Shown: positions 1 to 9,299 of the stretch, one piece after another
How the letters are laid out: each line of letters opens with the position of its first letter
Position numbering within the stretch: the stretch's first letter is position 1
Assembly (NCBI GenBank): GCA_023229135.1
Contig: JALNZT010000040.1
Span: 1-34,005 of the forward strand
DNA: 34,005 nucleotides
Origin: Bacteroidales bacterium
Lineage (GTDB): Bacteria; Bacteroidota; Bacteroidia; Bacteroidales; F082
Direction of reading: 5' to 3'
The notes under the pieces: generated by a model
Seen by the model: only the letters and a program-made list of their open reading frames with translations
Database searches by the model: none
What the model was told of the DNA's origin: nothing
Position numbers and translations under genes: made by a program

Positions 1-116
1 TTGAGATAATTAGGCGCCTTTTCATCAATTTGACGACCCATTGTCATCAGACTATACCACTTTTTTAAGGTTTCCTTGTCAGTATTGTCTAAAGTAAATT
101 TTCTTTTTTGTGTCAT
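1..116 (-). CDS. 2-oxoacid dehydrogenase E1 component, N-terminal fragment (runs off window)
   Basis: The first 38 codons of a minus-strand gene are visible, starting at the ATG at 116-114 and continuing past base 1. The peptide contains WYSLMTMGRQIDEKAPNYL. This resembles the first helix of thiamine-diphosphate-dependent E1 alpha chains, where a conserved M-x-x-x-R-x-x-D pattern precedes the catalytic core. Bacteroidota often carry a fused alpha/beta E1 of about 650-700 residues, but only the N-terminus is here, so fused and separate forms cannot be told apart, nor can the substrate (branched-chain, pyruvate or 2-oxoglutarate). A well-formed promoter lies 45 bases upstream (161-192). Family assignment is moderate because so little is visible. 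Confidence 0.6.
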   Translation of the reverse strand, partial: MTQKRKFTLDNTDKETLKKWYSLMTMGRQIDEKAPNYL

Positions 117-160
117 TATCAACTTTTTTAAGCTTCTAAAGCGGTGATTGAATGCAGCGG

Positions 161-192
161 CAAAAGTACAAAATTTAAGTAATTTTTATCAA
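161..192 (-). promoter_or_regulatory. Bacteroidota-type promoter for the E1 gene
   Basis: On the minus strand TACTTTTG (168-161) matches the -7 consensus TAnnTTTG. A TTG (192-190) lies 21 bases further upstream, matching the -33 element and spacing known for Bacteroidota housekeeping promoters. The start codon at 116 would have a leader of about 40 bases. Confidence 0.6.
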
Positions 193-343
193 GTCTAAAT
201 AACCTGTAGCAATTGTTTCACCGCAAACGATTGCAATGTTTATAACTAATGAAGGTTATTTCAATCCAAAGAGTTAAACAACACAAGGCTTGATACTGTT
301 CAAAATGGCGAAAGATATCTTCGGGAAAATGGGTGTTTAAAAA

Positions 344-913
344 TTAGGGACGTAGTATTTCAAACTTCCCATCGGCTTTCATTTTGATGATGGTAGAGGC
401 TTTTGGAAGTTTGAGATCGTGCTGGTGAAGGCCAACGATATGGTCAACGGATTTTTTTATTTCTTCAGAAATTTGGCTGAAGATCAGTGGCGTTGGTTGC
501 CCCGAAATATTGGCCGAAGTAGAAGCTATGGCTTTGCCTAGTCGCTTAACAACTTCTTTGCAAAACTCATTGGAGGTTACTCTGATGCACACAGTTTTGT
601 CGGGGTCAATGGCATTTTTTGCCAGGTTTTGGGCACCCGGAAACACAATGCTAATTGGATTAGCAGCATTACGGATAAGATCGTAAGCAATTTCAGGCAC
701 GTTTTTTACATAGGTCTTAAGCCTTTCTTCGCTGTCAATCAAGGCTATCAGGCTTTTGTTTTCGGAGCGTTGCTTGATTTTATAAATTTTCTCAACAGCT
801 TTTGAGTTAGTGGCATCACAGCCCAGCCCCCAGATAGTGTCTGTAGGGTAAAGCATTACTTTGCCTGCTTTTAAAATCTGTACGGCGGCCTCAATTTCTT
901 CTTCGTAAGTCAT
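344..913 (-). CDS. tsaC: L-threonylcarbamoyladenylate synthase (TsaC/YrdC/Sua5 family)
   Basis: A 189-residue protein covering a single YrdC domain, the normal length for TsaC. It makes threonylcarbamoyl-AMP from threonine, bicarbonate and ATP, the first step of t6A37 modification of ANN-decoding tRNAs in the cytoplasm. Visible family motifs are YPTDTIWGLGCDA near residue 22, the KxR pair in IKQRSENKSL, and STSANISGQPT near residue 131. The start ATG (913-911) overlaps the stop of the upstream GT9 gene as ATGA, so the two are translationally coupled. There is no obvious functional link between the two products. Assignment is firm; the gene symbol follows the family. Confidence 0.93.
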   Translation of the reverse strand: MTYEEEIEAAVQILKAGKVMLYPTDTIWGLGCDATNSKAVEKIYKIKQRSENKSLIALIDSEERLKTYVKNVPEIAYDLIRNAANPISIVFPGAQNLAKNAIDPDKTVCIRVTSNEFCKEVVKRLGKAIASTSANISGQPTPLIFSQISEEIKKSVDHIVGLHQHDLKLPKASTIIKMKADGKFEILRP

Positions 914-1905
914 AATCTGGCAAGTAGTTTTTGTATTGGAATACTGGTGGCACAGCGAAAATGTTTTTTGGGACAGCTCTGCCTGCCGTGCAATCCGCAG
1001 GGGCGGCAGTCCAGTTTTTCTGATGTTTGAATAATCGCTGAGTCATCAGACAACGGACCAAATCCAAATTCAGGAACGGTGGAACAATAGATAACGGTTA
1101 CTTTGGCATTAACAGCACTACAAAGATGCATGGGTGCCGAGTCGTTTACGAAATTCATGTGGGCGTCACGCATCAAAGCAGCTGATTCGAGCAAACTAAG
1201 CTTGCCTGATAAGTTAATGCTGTTGTGGTGCTCGGAAGCTTTAATGATACGGTTGCAGAGTGTTGTATCATTTTTTGAACCAAGGAGATAGACATATAAG
1301 TCAGGATCGAGTTGTTGCATAAATTCTACCCATTTTTCTTCCGGAAATTGCTTGGTAAACCAAAGCGAGGCAGGTGCAATACAGATATATTTTTTTGTCT
1401 TGTATTCAGAAACTTTGGCGAAATCATTTTTGCCCGGATAAAGTCTCGGCTTTGCAGGCTTATCATCTGTTATTCCGGCAATTAATTGCTGATTTCGTTC
1501 GGTCTCATGGGGGCCGTTTTTTGCTGTGCTGATCTTGTGCGGGAAGCGTTTGCTATACAAAAAACTCAACGGATTTTTCCTGAATCCTATGCGTTGTGGC
1601 ACGCCAATAAAATTTGTGATAAGGCCTGAGGTAAAAAACCGATGCACATTAATTACCAAGTCAAATTTTTCTTTACGCAAATGCTTGATTAGATTATACA
1701 AATTGGCGTATTTTTTTTGGCTTTTATCCCAAATCCACAAATCATGTAAAAATGGATGATGCTCAAACAGGCCTTCGTAACCTTGTTTGATCAGCAGGTC
1801 AATCTTAGCTTTTGGGTAGTGTTGATGCAGTTTTTCGGCTACCGCAGTAGCGAGAATCACATCGCCAAGCGAGGCTGTTTGAATCAGAAGGATTTTTTGA
1901 ATCAT
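910..1905 (-). CDS. Glycosyltransferase family 9 (heptosyltransferase-like)
   Basis: Starts are possible at 1944 and 1905. I chose 1905 (331 residues) because the product then begins MIQKILLIQTASLGDVILAT, the usual GT9 N-terminus with the nucleotide-sugar-binding GD loop. The C-terminal half has ICIAPASLWFTKQ and FVNDSAPMHLCSAV, followed by STVPEFGFGPL; these match the donor-site motifs of ADP-heptose:LPS heptosyltransferases. The protein should be a cytoplasmic or membrane-peripheral enzyme adding a sugar to lipopolysaccharide core. The acceptor and donor are not identifiable, and Bacteroidota GT9 enzymes are not all heptosyltransferases. It is the first gene of a pair with tsaC (4-bp overlap). 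Confidence 0.88.
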   Translation of the reverse strand: MIQKILLIQTASLGDVILATAVAEKLHQHYPKAKIDLLIKQGYEGLFEHHPFLHDLWIWDKSQKKYANLYNLIKHLRKEKFDLVINVHRFFTSGLITNFIGVPQRIGFRKNPLSFLYSKRFPHKISTAKNGPHETERNQQLIAGITDDKPAKPRLYPGKNDFAKVSEYKTKKYICIAPASLWFTKQFPEEKWVEFMQQLDPDLYVYLLGSKNDTTLCNRIIKASEHHNSINLSGKLSLLESAALMRDAHMNFVNDSAPMHLCSAVNAKVTVIYCSTVPEFGFGPLSDDSAIIQTSEKLDCRPCGLHGRQSCPKKHFRCATSIPIQKLLARL

Positions 1906-2062
1906 ACCACTTAATTTGAAAGCAAAAATAAGCTTATTGTGCAATGCTAAGAAAAACTATTTATTTGGATGATGCCGTTAACAGTAATTTTTTCGATAGA
2001 AACGTGGTTTCATTGCATAGTCGCAGCCTATTTTTTGACAGCTTTAATGTTGAAAAATCCTG

Positions 2063-2070
2063 TATATTTG
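2063..2070 (+). promoter_or_regulatory. Possible -7 promoter element for the TPR-kinase gene
   Basis: TATATTTG matches TAnnTTTG and lies 71 bases before the kinase ATG. The nearest upstream TTTG (2034-2037) is 25 bases away, longer than the usual 19-21, so the full promoter is uncertain. Confidence 0.35.
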
Positions 2071-2141
2071 TGTTTGACTAATTTAGATCAGCGATTCCTT
2101 TAAAGATCTCGGTTTAACAACACAAACCACGCCTGTTTTTT

Positions 2142-5003
2142 ATGAACCATTTTAGGAGAAGAGGATTTTTGCAACAGTTTTTATTTGCTTTCACAGGAAA
2201 ATTTTCGCTGATTTTGCTGTTAAGCCTTTTGCTTGTTTCGGTTGTTTCGGCCAACGAAAAGGCTGCCGATAGCTTGATTCGACATGTAAAGCAAGAAAAA
2301 CCAACGGACACAGTCAGGTTTGTTCAATTGCTTGATGCTGCAAAACGCTTGTCGCGTGCAAGGCTCGTTAGGTCACAGGCAGCAAGGATGGATTCCTTAT
2401 ATAATGTCACCTGTAAAATTGCTTTAAAGCACAACTGGGAGCAGCAGTTTTTGTCGATTATTGATTCAATTGGTTCTTTTGAAAGCAATCAGGCGCACTA
2501 TGAAAGTGCGATATACTGGCATCAAAAAGGCTTGAGACTCGCTGATTCATTGGGCTTGTCTGGTTCAAAAATCAAGGCCTTAAATAATCTTGGACTGTTA
2601 CATCGTCGGCTCGACGATTACCGGCAGGCAAGCAATTATTACCTCTCCGCATTGGCTTTGGCCAATGAAATTAATGATGATGTGGGTTATATCAAGGCGG
2701 CCAACGGCCTGGGAAACATCCAATATATTCTTGGAAATTATGACGAAGCGCTTTTCCGCTTTCGCGAATGCCTGAGCTTTGAACAAAAGCGTAACGACCT
2801 GCGCGGTGTAGCCACCAATTTGAATAATATTGGTAATGTCTTTTTTAAACGTGGTGAAATTGATAAAGCTATGGAATATTTCCTGCTTTCGCTGGAGGTA
2901 AACCGCGAAGCTGGCTCAGAGCGGGGTGTGGCGGTTTGCTACAGCGATCTGGGACAGGTTTATCGCTACAAAAAGGAATATCCTAAAGCACTCAACTACT
3001 TTTTGTTAAGCCTTGAGCTAAATGAAAAAATTGGCGATTTGTTTTATATGGTGACCAGCTATATCAATGTGGCTGAGGTTTATGTGCTGATGGATAATTA
3101 TGATCAGGCTATGTTTTATATTGAAAAAGGCATAACAGCTGCCGAGCCAACCAATGCTCTGGCACTTTTGGGAAGGGCCTATGAACTGATTTACCAGATA
3201 AACAAAGAAAAAGGCAATTATGCGGAAGCTTTGGGGTATTTTGAAAGAGCCGATGCGATAAATGACAGTATATTAAACAATACCATCAGCCGGACGGTAA
3301 TTCAAATGCAAACCCTGTTTGACCGAGAGCGGAGTGAAAGTCAGATTGCCTTGCTCAAGCAGCAAAAGAAATTGACCGAATTGCAAATGAGAGACCAACA
3401 ACTGATCAATTGGTTTGGTATCGGCACTTTAATAGTTTTGTTGGTCGCACTGTTGGTTGGAATTTATTTATTCAGGTTAAAGAGCCACTCCAATAAATTG
3501 CTCAAAAGCCAAAAAGAAAAAGTTGAAAAAGCACAGCAAGAATTAAGTGTTTATGCAGAGAAATTGCTGGTAGCCAAAGAGGAAGCTGAAAAACACAACG
3601 CCCTAAAAAGCCAGTTTCTGGCCAATATGAGCCACGAAATCAGAACACCGATGAACTCCATTATTGGCTTTGCCGACATCCTGGAAAAGCTGGTTGACGA
3701 TCCGCAAAAGAGGGCTTACCTCGAATCTATCCGTAGCTCAGGCAGAAGCTTGCTGTTGTTGATCAATGATATCCTCGATCTGTCAAAAATTGAAGCAGAT
3801 AAGCTTCAGATTAAAAATGAACCACTCGATCTAAGACAGTTATTTCAGGAAATAAAGCAGCTGTTTTCGCTTCAACTCAAAGAAAAAAACTTGTCATTTG
3901 ATATCTATGTAGATAAAAAACTACCAAAACTGGTTTTTTTGAGTGAAACCAGGATGCGACAAGTGCTTTTCAACCTTATTGGAAACGCTATAAAATTTAC
4001 ACATAAAGGAGGCGTTCAGCTGCATCTGGTGATGAGTGGAACAAATTCGCCGCTTCTAAATGATATCCACCTTATTATCAAGGACACCGGAATCGGTATT
4101 GCTGCTGATGGTCTGGATAAAATTTTTGAAGCTTTTTATCAACATCATGAAAACGCTTCACAATATCATGGAACAGGCCTCGGCCTTGCCATAACACAAC
4201 GATTGGTAACCGCTATGAAGGGTTCTGTTTCAGTTGAATCGGAGTTGGACAAAGGAACTGTTTTCAAAATTGTTTTGCGTGATGTAAGAATTATCAAGGA
4301 TAAATATTTGTCAGAAACCATTAAAACAAATGCACGAAGCTCTCCTTCCGATCTGCTTCCAAAGCTGTATGTTTTTTCAAGTAATAAAAAACACAATCAA
4401 CTTATAGAAGAATTGGCCTATGATTTAAACCTGAAATTTACCGAACGATCCCCCGGCGATGAGCAACTTCAGGAAGTCAGTATGCAAAATGATGCCATAG
4501 TGTTTTTTGATATGGATGACTTCGAAAAAATTAGCCCTTCTATTATACATCGGGTTTTGCAATCAGGCAATTTACGTTTTACACTTCTTGGCAGTCGCCA
4601 GCAGATTACAGCGCATAAGTTGAATCCTGATTTTCAGTTCGATTTGCCGGCACAACAGTTTTTGTTAAAACGTTTTTTACAAACAATAATCAATAAAAAA
4701 TTATCTTATTTGCCTGATTATGCGGACGTTATAAAGCTCCCTGTTACAAAAAGCAGGGAAGAAGAATTGGCCTTAAAAGAGCTTGAAGATATGTGGCAGA
4801 AAGCCCAAAGCAGTAACTTTATGGTTGACGTTGAGGAGTTGGCAAACCGGCTGATTGCTTTTGGGAAAAAGTTCAAATGGCTAAGTATCGAACGGTTTGG
4901 CTTAAAGCTGAAAAGTGCTGCTGAAGGCTTTGATATAGAACAATCCAAGAAGTTGCTGAATCAATTTGAAGCAGTCAAAAAGCCTGCTGACAGGCCAAAC
5001 TAA
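2142..5003 (+). CDS. TPR-containing membrane histidine kinase with degenerate receiver-like C-terminus
   Basis: A 953-residue sensor kinase. Residues 1-37 form a signal peptide. About six tetratricopeptide repeats follow (roughly 145-380, e.g. ALNNLGLLHRRLDDYRQA), presumably periplasmic. One membrane helix lies near 424-446, then a coiled coil. The HisKA box NMSHEIRTPMN has the phosphoaccepting His498. The ATPase domain shows N615 in NLIGNAIKFT, DTGIGI at 648-653, and GTGLGLA near 677-683, so the kinase core looks intact. The remaining 240 residues resemble a receiver (DAIVFFDMDD) followed by a helical HPt-like segment. The acidic pair of a working receiver, its conserved Lys and an HPt His are not seen, so this part is probably not a phosphorelay. 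The next gene, 43 bases on, encodes a receiver-kinase and is likely co-transcribed. The signal is unknown. Confidence 0.9.
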   Translation: MNHFRRRGFLQQFLFAFTGKFSLILLLSLLLVSVVSANEKAADSLIRHVKQEKPTDTVRFVQLLDAAKRLSRARLVRSQAARMDSLYNVTCKIALKHNWEQQFLSIIDSIGSFESNQAHYESAIYWHQKGLRLADSLGLSGSKIKALNNLGLLHRRLDDYRQASNYYLSALALANEINDDVGYIKAANGLGNIQYILGNYDEALFRFRECLSFEQKRNDLRGVATNLNNIGNVFFKRGEIDKAMEYFLLSLEVNREAGSERGVAVCYSDLGQVYRYKKEYPKALNYFLLSLELNEKIGDLFYMVTSYINVAEVYVLMDNYDQAMFYIEKGITAAEPTNALALLGRAYELIYQINKEKGNYAEALGYFERADAINDSILNNTISRTVIQMQTLFDRERSESQIALLKQQKKLTELQMRDQQLINWFGIGTLIVLLVALLVGIYLFRLKSHSNKLLKSQKEKVEKAQQELSVYAEKLLVAKEEAEKHNALKSQFLANMSHEIRTPMNSIIGFADILEKLVDDPQKRAYLESIRSSGRSLLLLINDILDLSKIEADKLQIKNEPLDLRQLFQEIKQLFSLQLKEKNLSFDIYVDKKLPKLVFLSETRMRQVLFNLIGNAIKFTHKGGVQLHLVMSGTNSPLLNDIHLIIKDTGIGIAADGLDKIFEAFYQHHENASQYHGTGLGLAITQRLVTAMKGSVSVESELDKGTVFKIVLRDVRIIKDKYLSETIKTNARSSPSDLLPKLYVFSSNKKHNQLIEELAYDLNLKFTERSPGDEQLQEVSMQNDAIVFFDMDDFEKISPSIIHRVLQSGNLRFTLLGSRQQITAHKLNPDFQFDLPAQQFLLKRFLQTIINKKLSYLPDYADVIKLPVTKSREEELALKELEDMWQKAQSSNFMVDVEELANRLIAFGKKFKWLSIERFGLKLKSAAEGFDIEQSKKLLNQFEAVKKPADRPN

Positions 5004-5046
5004 TCATAAAAACTAAATCATTTAAAATGGTTTAAAAATTAATAGC

Positions 5047-6198
5047 ATGAAAAACACAGCCACCACCGAACGAATACTTATTGTAGATGATCTCCCTAAA
5101 AATATCCAGATTTTAGGTAAGCTTTTGTCTGCTCAAAATCGAGAAATTGCTTACGCCCTCTCCGGGAATGAGGCCTTACGGTTGGTTGAAAAAAACCTTT
5201 TTGACCTCATCCTGCTCGACATAATGATGCCCGAAATGGATGGGTTTGAGGTGTGTAAAATACTCAAAAACAATCCAAAGACCGCTGAGATTCCTGTAAT
5301 TTTTTTAACAGCAAAAACGGAGACAGACCGTGTTTTAAAGGGCTTTGAGCTGGGCGGCCAGGACTATATCACCAAGCCGTTTAATACAGCAGAGTTGCTG
5401 GCGCGCATCAACACGCACCTGGAGCTTGTTAAAAACAAGAAACAGCTTATAGATTACAGCCATAATCTGGAAGAAATTGTGGCCGACCGCACCGCAGAGC
5501 TTCAGATTGCTAACAAGCAACTTTCAAGACTGGAAAAGGCAAAAAGCGATTTTTTAAGTATCATCAGTCACGAATTGCGTACGCCGCTCAATGGCATTAT
5601 CGGTATAACCGATTTGCTTTCGCAGGCCTTAAAAGATGAAGAACAACGCGATTATCTGGACTTTCTCAGTGGTGCTTCCAAGCGGCTGCTGCGCTTTTCC
5701 GAAACGGCACTGTTGATTAACAGCCTGCAATCTAACGACCAAAAAGTGGAGTTGTTTGAGGTTTCAGTAAAAATGCTTATTGAAATGCTTGTTGACGAAA
5801 TGAGTGAGCTGGTACGGGATAAAAATGCCAGGATAAATATCGGTATAAAAGACGATCGGCTGTTGATTCGTGCCGATGGCGAACTGCTGAGAAAAAGCCT
5901 CAGTATTTTACTGGAAAACGCACTTTCAAAATTACCCACTGGTGGCACAATAAAGTTCGATACAAAGGAAAATAAGGAGGAAGTTTGCATTGAGGTAAGC
6001 GACAATGGATCGGGTTTTTCGGAAGAGATTTTGGTGCGCTTAACCGAACTGATGGAGCACGATAATTTTTTAGTGGAAGAAACAGCAGGACTTTCAATGG
6101 CGGCTGTAAAACTGATGATGAACGCTCAAAATGGTAGTGTGCGGCTGTTTAATAATGCCGATGGGGGTGCCTGCGTTAGTTTATGCTTCAAAAAATAG
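5047..6198 (+). CDS. Response regulator-histidine kinase fusion (REC-HisKA-HATPase)
   Basis: A 383-residue soluble protein. Residues 9-125 are a canonical receiver with DD at 14-15, phosphoacceptor Asp58 in LLDIMMPEMDG, Thr88 and Lys110. A short coiled coil leads to a HisKA domain with SIISHELRTPLNG, His175. The ATPase domain keeps an N-box-like ENALSKL and a G1-like DNGSGF, but the G2 glycine loop is absent: the matching stretch reads TAGLSMAAVKLMMNA. ATP binding may therefore be weak or lost. There is no membrane segment or DNA-binding domain. Its position 43 bases after the TPR kinase suggests it receives phosphate from that kinase. Family assignment is sure; catalytic activity is not. Confidence 0.88.
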   Translation: MKNTATTERILIVDDLPKNIQILGKLLSAQNREIAYALSGNEALRLVEKNLFDLILLDIMMPEMDGFEVCKILKNNPKTAEIPVIFLTAKTETDRVLKGFELGGQDYITKPFNTAELLARINTHLELVKNKKQLIDYSHNLEEIVADRTAELQIANKQLSRLEKAKSDFLSIISHELRTPLNGIIGITDLLSQALKDEEQRDYLDFLSGASKRLLRFSETALLINSLQSNDQKVELFEVSVKMLIEMLVDEMSELVRDKNARINIGIKDDRLLIRADGELLRKSLSILLENALSKLPTGGTIKFDTKENKEEVCIEVSDNGSGFSEEILVRLTELMEHDNFLVEETAGLSMAAVKLMMNAQNGSVRLFNNADGGACVSLCFKK

Positions 6199-6296
6199 AG
6201 AAAGTGATTTTTGTCGGATAAACTGGTGTCTTTCAGATTGCTGATGGGTGTGCCACAAAGATATAACTACTTATCCGGCAAGCTCTGAAACTTTCT
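6199..6296 (+). other. Nested inverted repeats between the kinase locus and fabG
   Basis: Two nested pairs of 7-base complementary arms enclose this stretch: AGAAAGT (6199-6205) with ACTTTCT (6290-6296), and CGGATAA (6215-6221) with TTATCCG (6271-6277). The inner loop is about 50 bases and a T-rich run follows. It may be a long-looped terminator or leader structure; chance is also possible. Confidence 0.3.
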
Positions 6297-6301
6297 TTTT
6301 G

Positions 6302-6309
6302 TATCTTCG
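6302..6309 (+). promoter_or_regulatory. Possible -7 element for fabG
   Basis: TATCTTCG is one base off the TAnnTTTG consensus and lies 77 bases before the chosen fabG start. No clear -33 TTTG is at the right distance. Confidence 0.3.
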
Positions 6310-6386
6310 CCAACGCATTTCAAGCTGCTTTTGGCTGTTTGTTTAGGTGCTATTTAATGATTTACAACGAATTAAAATTTATTGAT

Positions 6387-7133
6387 ATGAAATTATTAGA
6401 AGGCAAAGTTGCCCTGATAACCGGAGGTTCAAGAGGAATTGGTAAAGCTTTGGCAGTACGTTTTGCCGCCGAAGGAGCGCATATAGCATTTTCTGATTTG
6501 AATCGCGATGAGCAGATGGAAGCCACTGAAAAAGAATTACTCGACATGGGCGTTAAAGCCAAAGGCTATGGCTCTAATGCGTCTTCGCTGGCCGATAGCG
6601 AGCAACTGGCCGCTGATGTGGTAAAAGATTTTGGCCGTATTGATGTGCTTATCAATAATGCGGGCATCACACGCGACAAGCTGCTGATGCGCATGAGCGA
6701 GCAGGACTGGGACATGGTAATTGCCGTAAACCTCAAATCGGTTTTCAACCTTACCAAAGCTGTGCAGTCCACCATGATCAAACAGCGCGCAGGTTCTATC
6801 ATCAATATGAGCTCTGTGGTTGGCGTAAATGGCAATGCCGGTCAAAGTAATTATTCAGCCTCCAAAGCCGGAATGATTGGGTTTACCAAGTCGATGGCCA
6901 TGGAGCTGGGCAGCAGAAACGTGCGCTGCAACGCGATTGCACCCGGTTTTATTGAAACAGAAATGACCCATCAGCTTTCTGAGGAAGTGCGCAAACAATG
7001 GGCAGAAACCATTCCTTTGAGAAGAAGCGGCAAGCCTGAAGATGTGGCCAATGTGGCTGTCTTCTTAGCTTCTGAGCTTTCTGCTTATGTTACCGGTCAG
7101 GTGATTAGTGTTTGTGGCGGCATGAGCCGATAA
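6387..7133 (+). CDS. fabG: 3-oxoacyl-ACP reductase FabG (SDR family)
   Basis: An open frame begins at 6339, but the ATG at 6387 gives MKLLEGKVALITGGSRGIG and a 248-residue protein, the usual FabG length. The cofactor loop GGSRGIG is at 13-19, NNAG at 90-93 and N115 in the active-site tetrad, with SS at 142-143 and YSASK with Tyr156 and Lys160. FabG reduces 3-oxoacyl-ACP with NADPH in fatty-acid elongation. SDR enzymes are diverse and this gene is not next to other fab genes, but N-terminus, length and C-terminal ITGQVISVCGGM-like end (YVTGQVISVCGGMSR) all fit FabG. A hairpin terminator follows directly. Confidence 0.88.
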   Translation: MKLLEGKVALITGGSRGIGKALAVRFAAEGAHIAFSDLNRDEQMEATEKELLDMGVKAKGYGSNASSLADSEQLAADVVKDFGRIDVLINNAGITRDKLLMRMSEQDWDMVIAVNLKSVFNLTKAVQSTMIKQRAGSIINMSSVVGVNGNAGQSNYSASKAGMIGFTKSMAMELGSRNVRCNAIAPGFIETEMTHQLSEEVRKQWAETIPLRRSGKPEDVANVAVFLASELSAYVTGQVISVCGGMSR

Positions 7134-7146
7134 AACTGAAATTTTC

Positions 7147-7185
7147 AAGGCTGCCGTTTTTCTAAAGGCAGCCTTTACTTTTCAA
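7147..7185 (+). terminator. Rho-independent-type terminator after fabG
   Basis: Perfect 9-bp stem AAGGCTGCC (7147-7155) / GGCAGCCTT (7167-7175) with an 11-base loop, followed by a T-rich stretch. It lies 13 bases past the fabG stop. Confidence 0.7.
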
Positions 7186-7208
7186 ACCCCTTTAATAGAC
7201 GGATTGTC

Positions 7209-9299
7209 ATGAATAGCCCGATATTGTTTGAACAGTCGTTGTGGCTGCTGGTTTTGGTTGTGGCTGGAGCGGCTGCCTTTTCGTTGCTGCTTTATTACCG
7301 CACTAAATCTGCTTATCCGGGCTGGCTCAAAACGCTGCTGTTTTTAGTCCGTTTTGTTGTAATCACGCTGATTGGCCTGCTTTTGCTGAAGCCCTATATG
7401 CGCCAGCAAACAACAATAAAAGAACCACCTGTGATAGCTGTTTTACACGATAATTCCGCCTCAATCAGTCTGGTTCGTGATTCCATTTATTTCCGACAGA
7501 ATTATTTACAACAGTACGACAGCTTGCTGATGCGCTTGTCTGAAAATTACCAAACCGATAGCTATTTGTTTGGCAGCAGTCTGCAAAAAGGACGCCTTCC
7601 GGATTATAGCGATGCCACAACCGATTTTTCGAGTATGTTTTCTGACATAAGTCAGCGCTATTATAAAAGGAATCTGGCGGCAGTAGTCTTGTTGTCTGAT
7701 GGTATTTATAACGCCGGTTTTCAGCCTGAGTTGGCGATTTCGGAGTTTCCTTTTGTAGTTCATAGCGTGCTTTTGGGCGATACAAATAGTTATCCCGATG
7801 CCTCAGTTTACGATGTAAGATACAACAGAAAAGCACTGCTGGAGGCTGTTTTCCCGGTTGAGGTAACGATTAGGGCGCAGCAGGCAAACGGGAAAACCAT
7901 GCAGGTAAATTTGTTCCAGAACGGTAAACTGCTTGAAACCAGATCAGTAAATATCCGGTCGAATCGTTTTTCGTCTACCTTGAATTTTTTGATAGAAGCC
8001 GATTCTCCAGGTTTGAAAAATCTAAAAATACTGATAGAACCTCTTGAAGATGAATCTTATACCCTAAATAACGAGCAAGTTTTTTTCGTAGAGGTAATCG
8101 AGCAAAAACGCCAGATTATGGTAATGGCTCATGCGCCTCATCCTGATCTTGCCGCCATAAAATCCGCTTTAGGCGATGGCTATAGCTTTGATTTCTATTT
8201 TTATGAAACCATGCCAGATTCCGATGCGGAAACACCTGACTTACTGATTTTACACCAGCTTCCTGACGGTTTGAGAAGCGCACAAAACTTGAAAGAATAC
8301 CTGAATAAGTATCCAAAAATGCCAATTTTATTGATAAACGGACAAAAAACGGCAGTGGATAAATTCAATGAGTTGCAAGCTGTATTAGCGATAGATCAAG
8401 GAATGAACGCAACAACTATTGACGCCACACCGCAGCTCAACAAAAACTTTTCAGCCTTCACCACAGCTGATTTCGAGCAGGAAGCGATACCATCGTGGCC
8501 GCCTCTTAATGTAATTTTTGGTGATTATAAAACTGTTGGTAATGCAGAAGTTTTGTTTTCGCAGAAGCTAAGAGGTGTAGAAACCTCGCGGCCATTAATA
8601 ATGTTTGGAAAGCAGGAACAGCGTAAAATTGGCATTGTGAGTGGCACCGGGATTTGGCGTTGGAGGCTGTTTCAGTTTAAGGAAACAGGCTCGCATCAAA
8701 GCTTTGACGCACTTATGGGTAAGCTGATTCAATATGCTGCTTTACAGCAAGATAACAGCCGTTTGAAAATTACGACGGAGGAGGAATATACGGCGGGAAG
8801 TCCGGTGATGATTTATGGCGAAATTCGCAATAAAAGTGGGGAGTTAATCGTGGAGCCACAACTGAAAATCAGGCTTGTAAATGAACAGAAAAAGCTCAAT
8901 TACGACTATGAGTTTACGAATTTTGACAAAAGCTATCAACTCAATGCCGGGCGGTTGGAAGAGGGGATTTATACCTATGATGCTGTTGCTATGTTAACCG
9001 GCGAAAGCCTGACGGAAGCCGGCCGGTTTTCAGTGAAAAAATCTGCGCTCGAAGGCCGTCATTTAGTGGCCGATGCGCAAAGGATGAAGCAATTAGCAGC
9101 CATCACCGGCGGTAACTATTATCAAACATCTGATTTTGGACAGCTACTTGCCAACTTACAAGCCGATGAACGAATGGTGACGGTCAGCCATCAGGAAAAG
9201 CGTTTTGAACCGCTCATCAATTTGCAAATTATTCTGCTGGCTATGCTGATGCTACTAAGTGTCGAGTGGCTGCTGCGTAAGATTTTTGGTGCCTATTGA
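7209..9299 (+). CDS. Membrane protein with VWA-type domain
   Basis: A 696-residue protein. Two N-terminal membrane helices (about 8-30 and 40-62) are followed by a von Willebrand A-like domain that begins IAVLHDNSASI. This contains a complete MIDAS metal-site motif D81-x-S83-x-S85, and VVLLSDGIYN follows further on. A long beta-rich, probably periplasmic part follows, and a last helix near the C-terminus (IILLAMLMLLSVEWLL). The layout resembles Bacteroidota VWA/glutamine-amidotransferase-like membrane proteins of unknown role. It stands alone between a terminator and a convergent gene. The domain call is good; no cellular function can be given. Confidence 0.75.
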   Translation: MNSPILFEQSLWLLVLVVAGAAAFSLLLYYRTKSAYPGWLKTLLFLVRFVVITLIGLLLLKPYMRQQTTIKEPPVIAVLHDNSASISLVRDSIYFRQNYLQQYDSLLMRLSENYQTDSYLFGSSLQKGRLPDYSDATTDFSSMFSDISQRYYKRNLAAVVLLSDGIYNAGFQPELAISEFPFVVHSVLLGDTNSYPDASVYDVRYNRKALLEAVFPVEVTIRAQQANGKTMQVNLFQNGKLLETRSVNIRSNRFSSTLNFLIEADSPGLKNLKILIEPLEDESYTLNNEQVFFVEVIEQKRQIMVMAHAPHPDLAAIKSALGDGYSFDFYFYETMPDSDAETPDLLILHQLPDGLRSAQNLKEYLNKYPKMPILLINGQKTAVDKFNELQAVLAIDQGMNATTIDATPQLNKNFSAFTTADFEQEAIPSWPPLNVIFGDYKTVGNAEVLFSQKLRGVETSRPLIMFGKQEQRKIGIVSGTGIWRWRLFQFKETGSHQSFDALMGKLIQYAALQQDNSRLKITTEEEYTAGSPVMIYGEIRNKSGELIVEPQLKIRLVNEQKKLNYDYEFTNFDKSYQLNAGRLEEGIYTYDAVAMLTGESLTEAGRFSVKKSALEGRHLVADAQRMKQLAAITGGNYYQTSDFGQLLANLQADERMVTVSHQEKRFEPLINLQIILLAMLMLLSVEWLLRKIFGAY

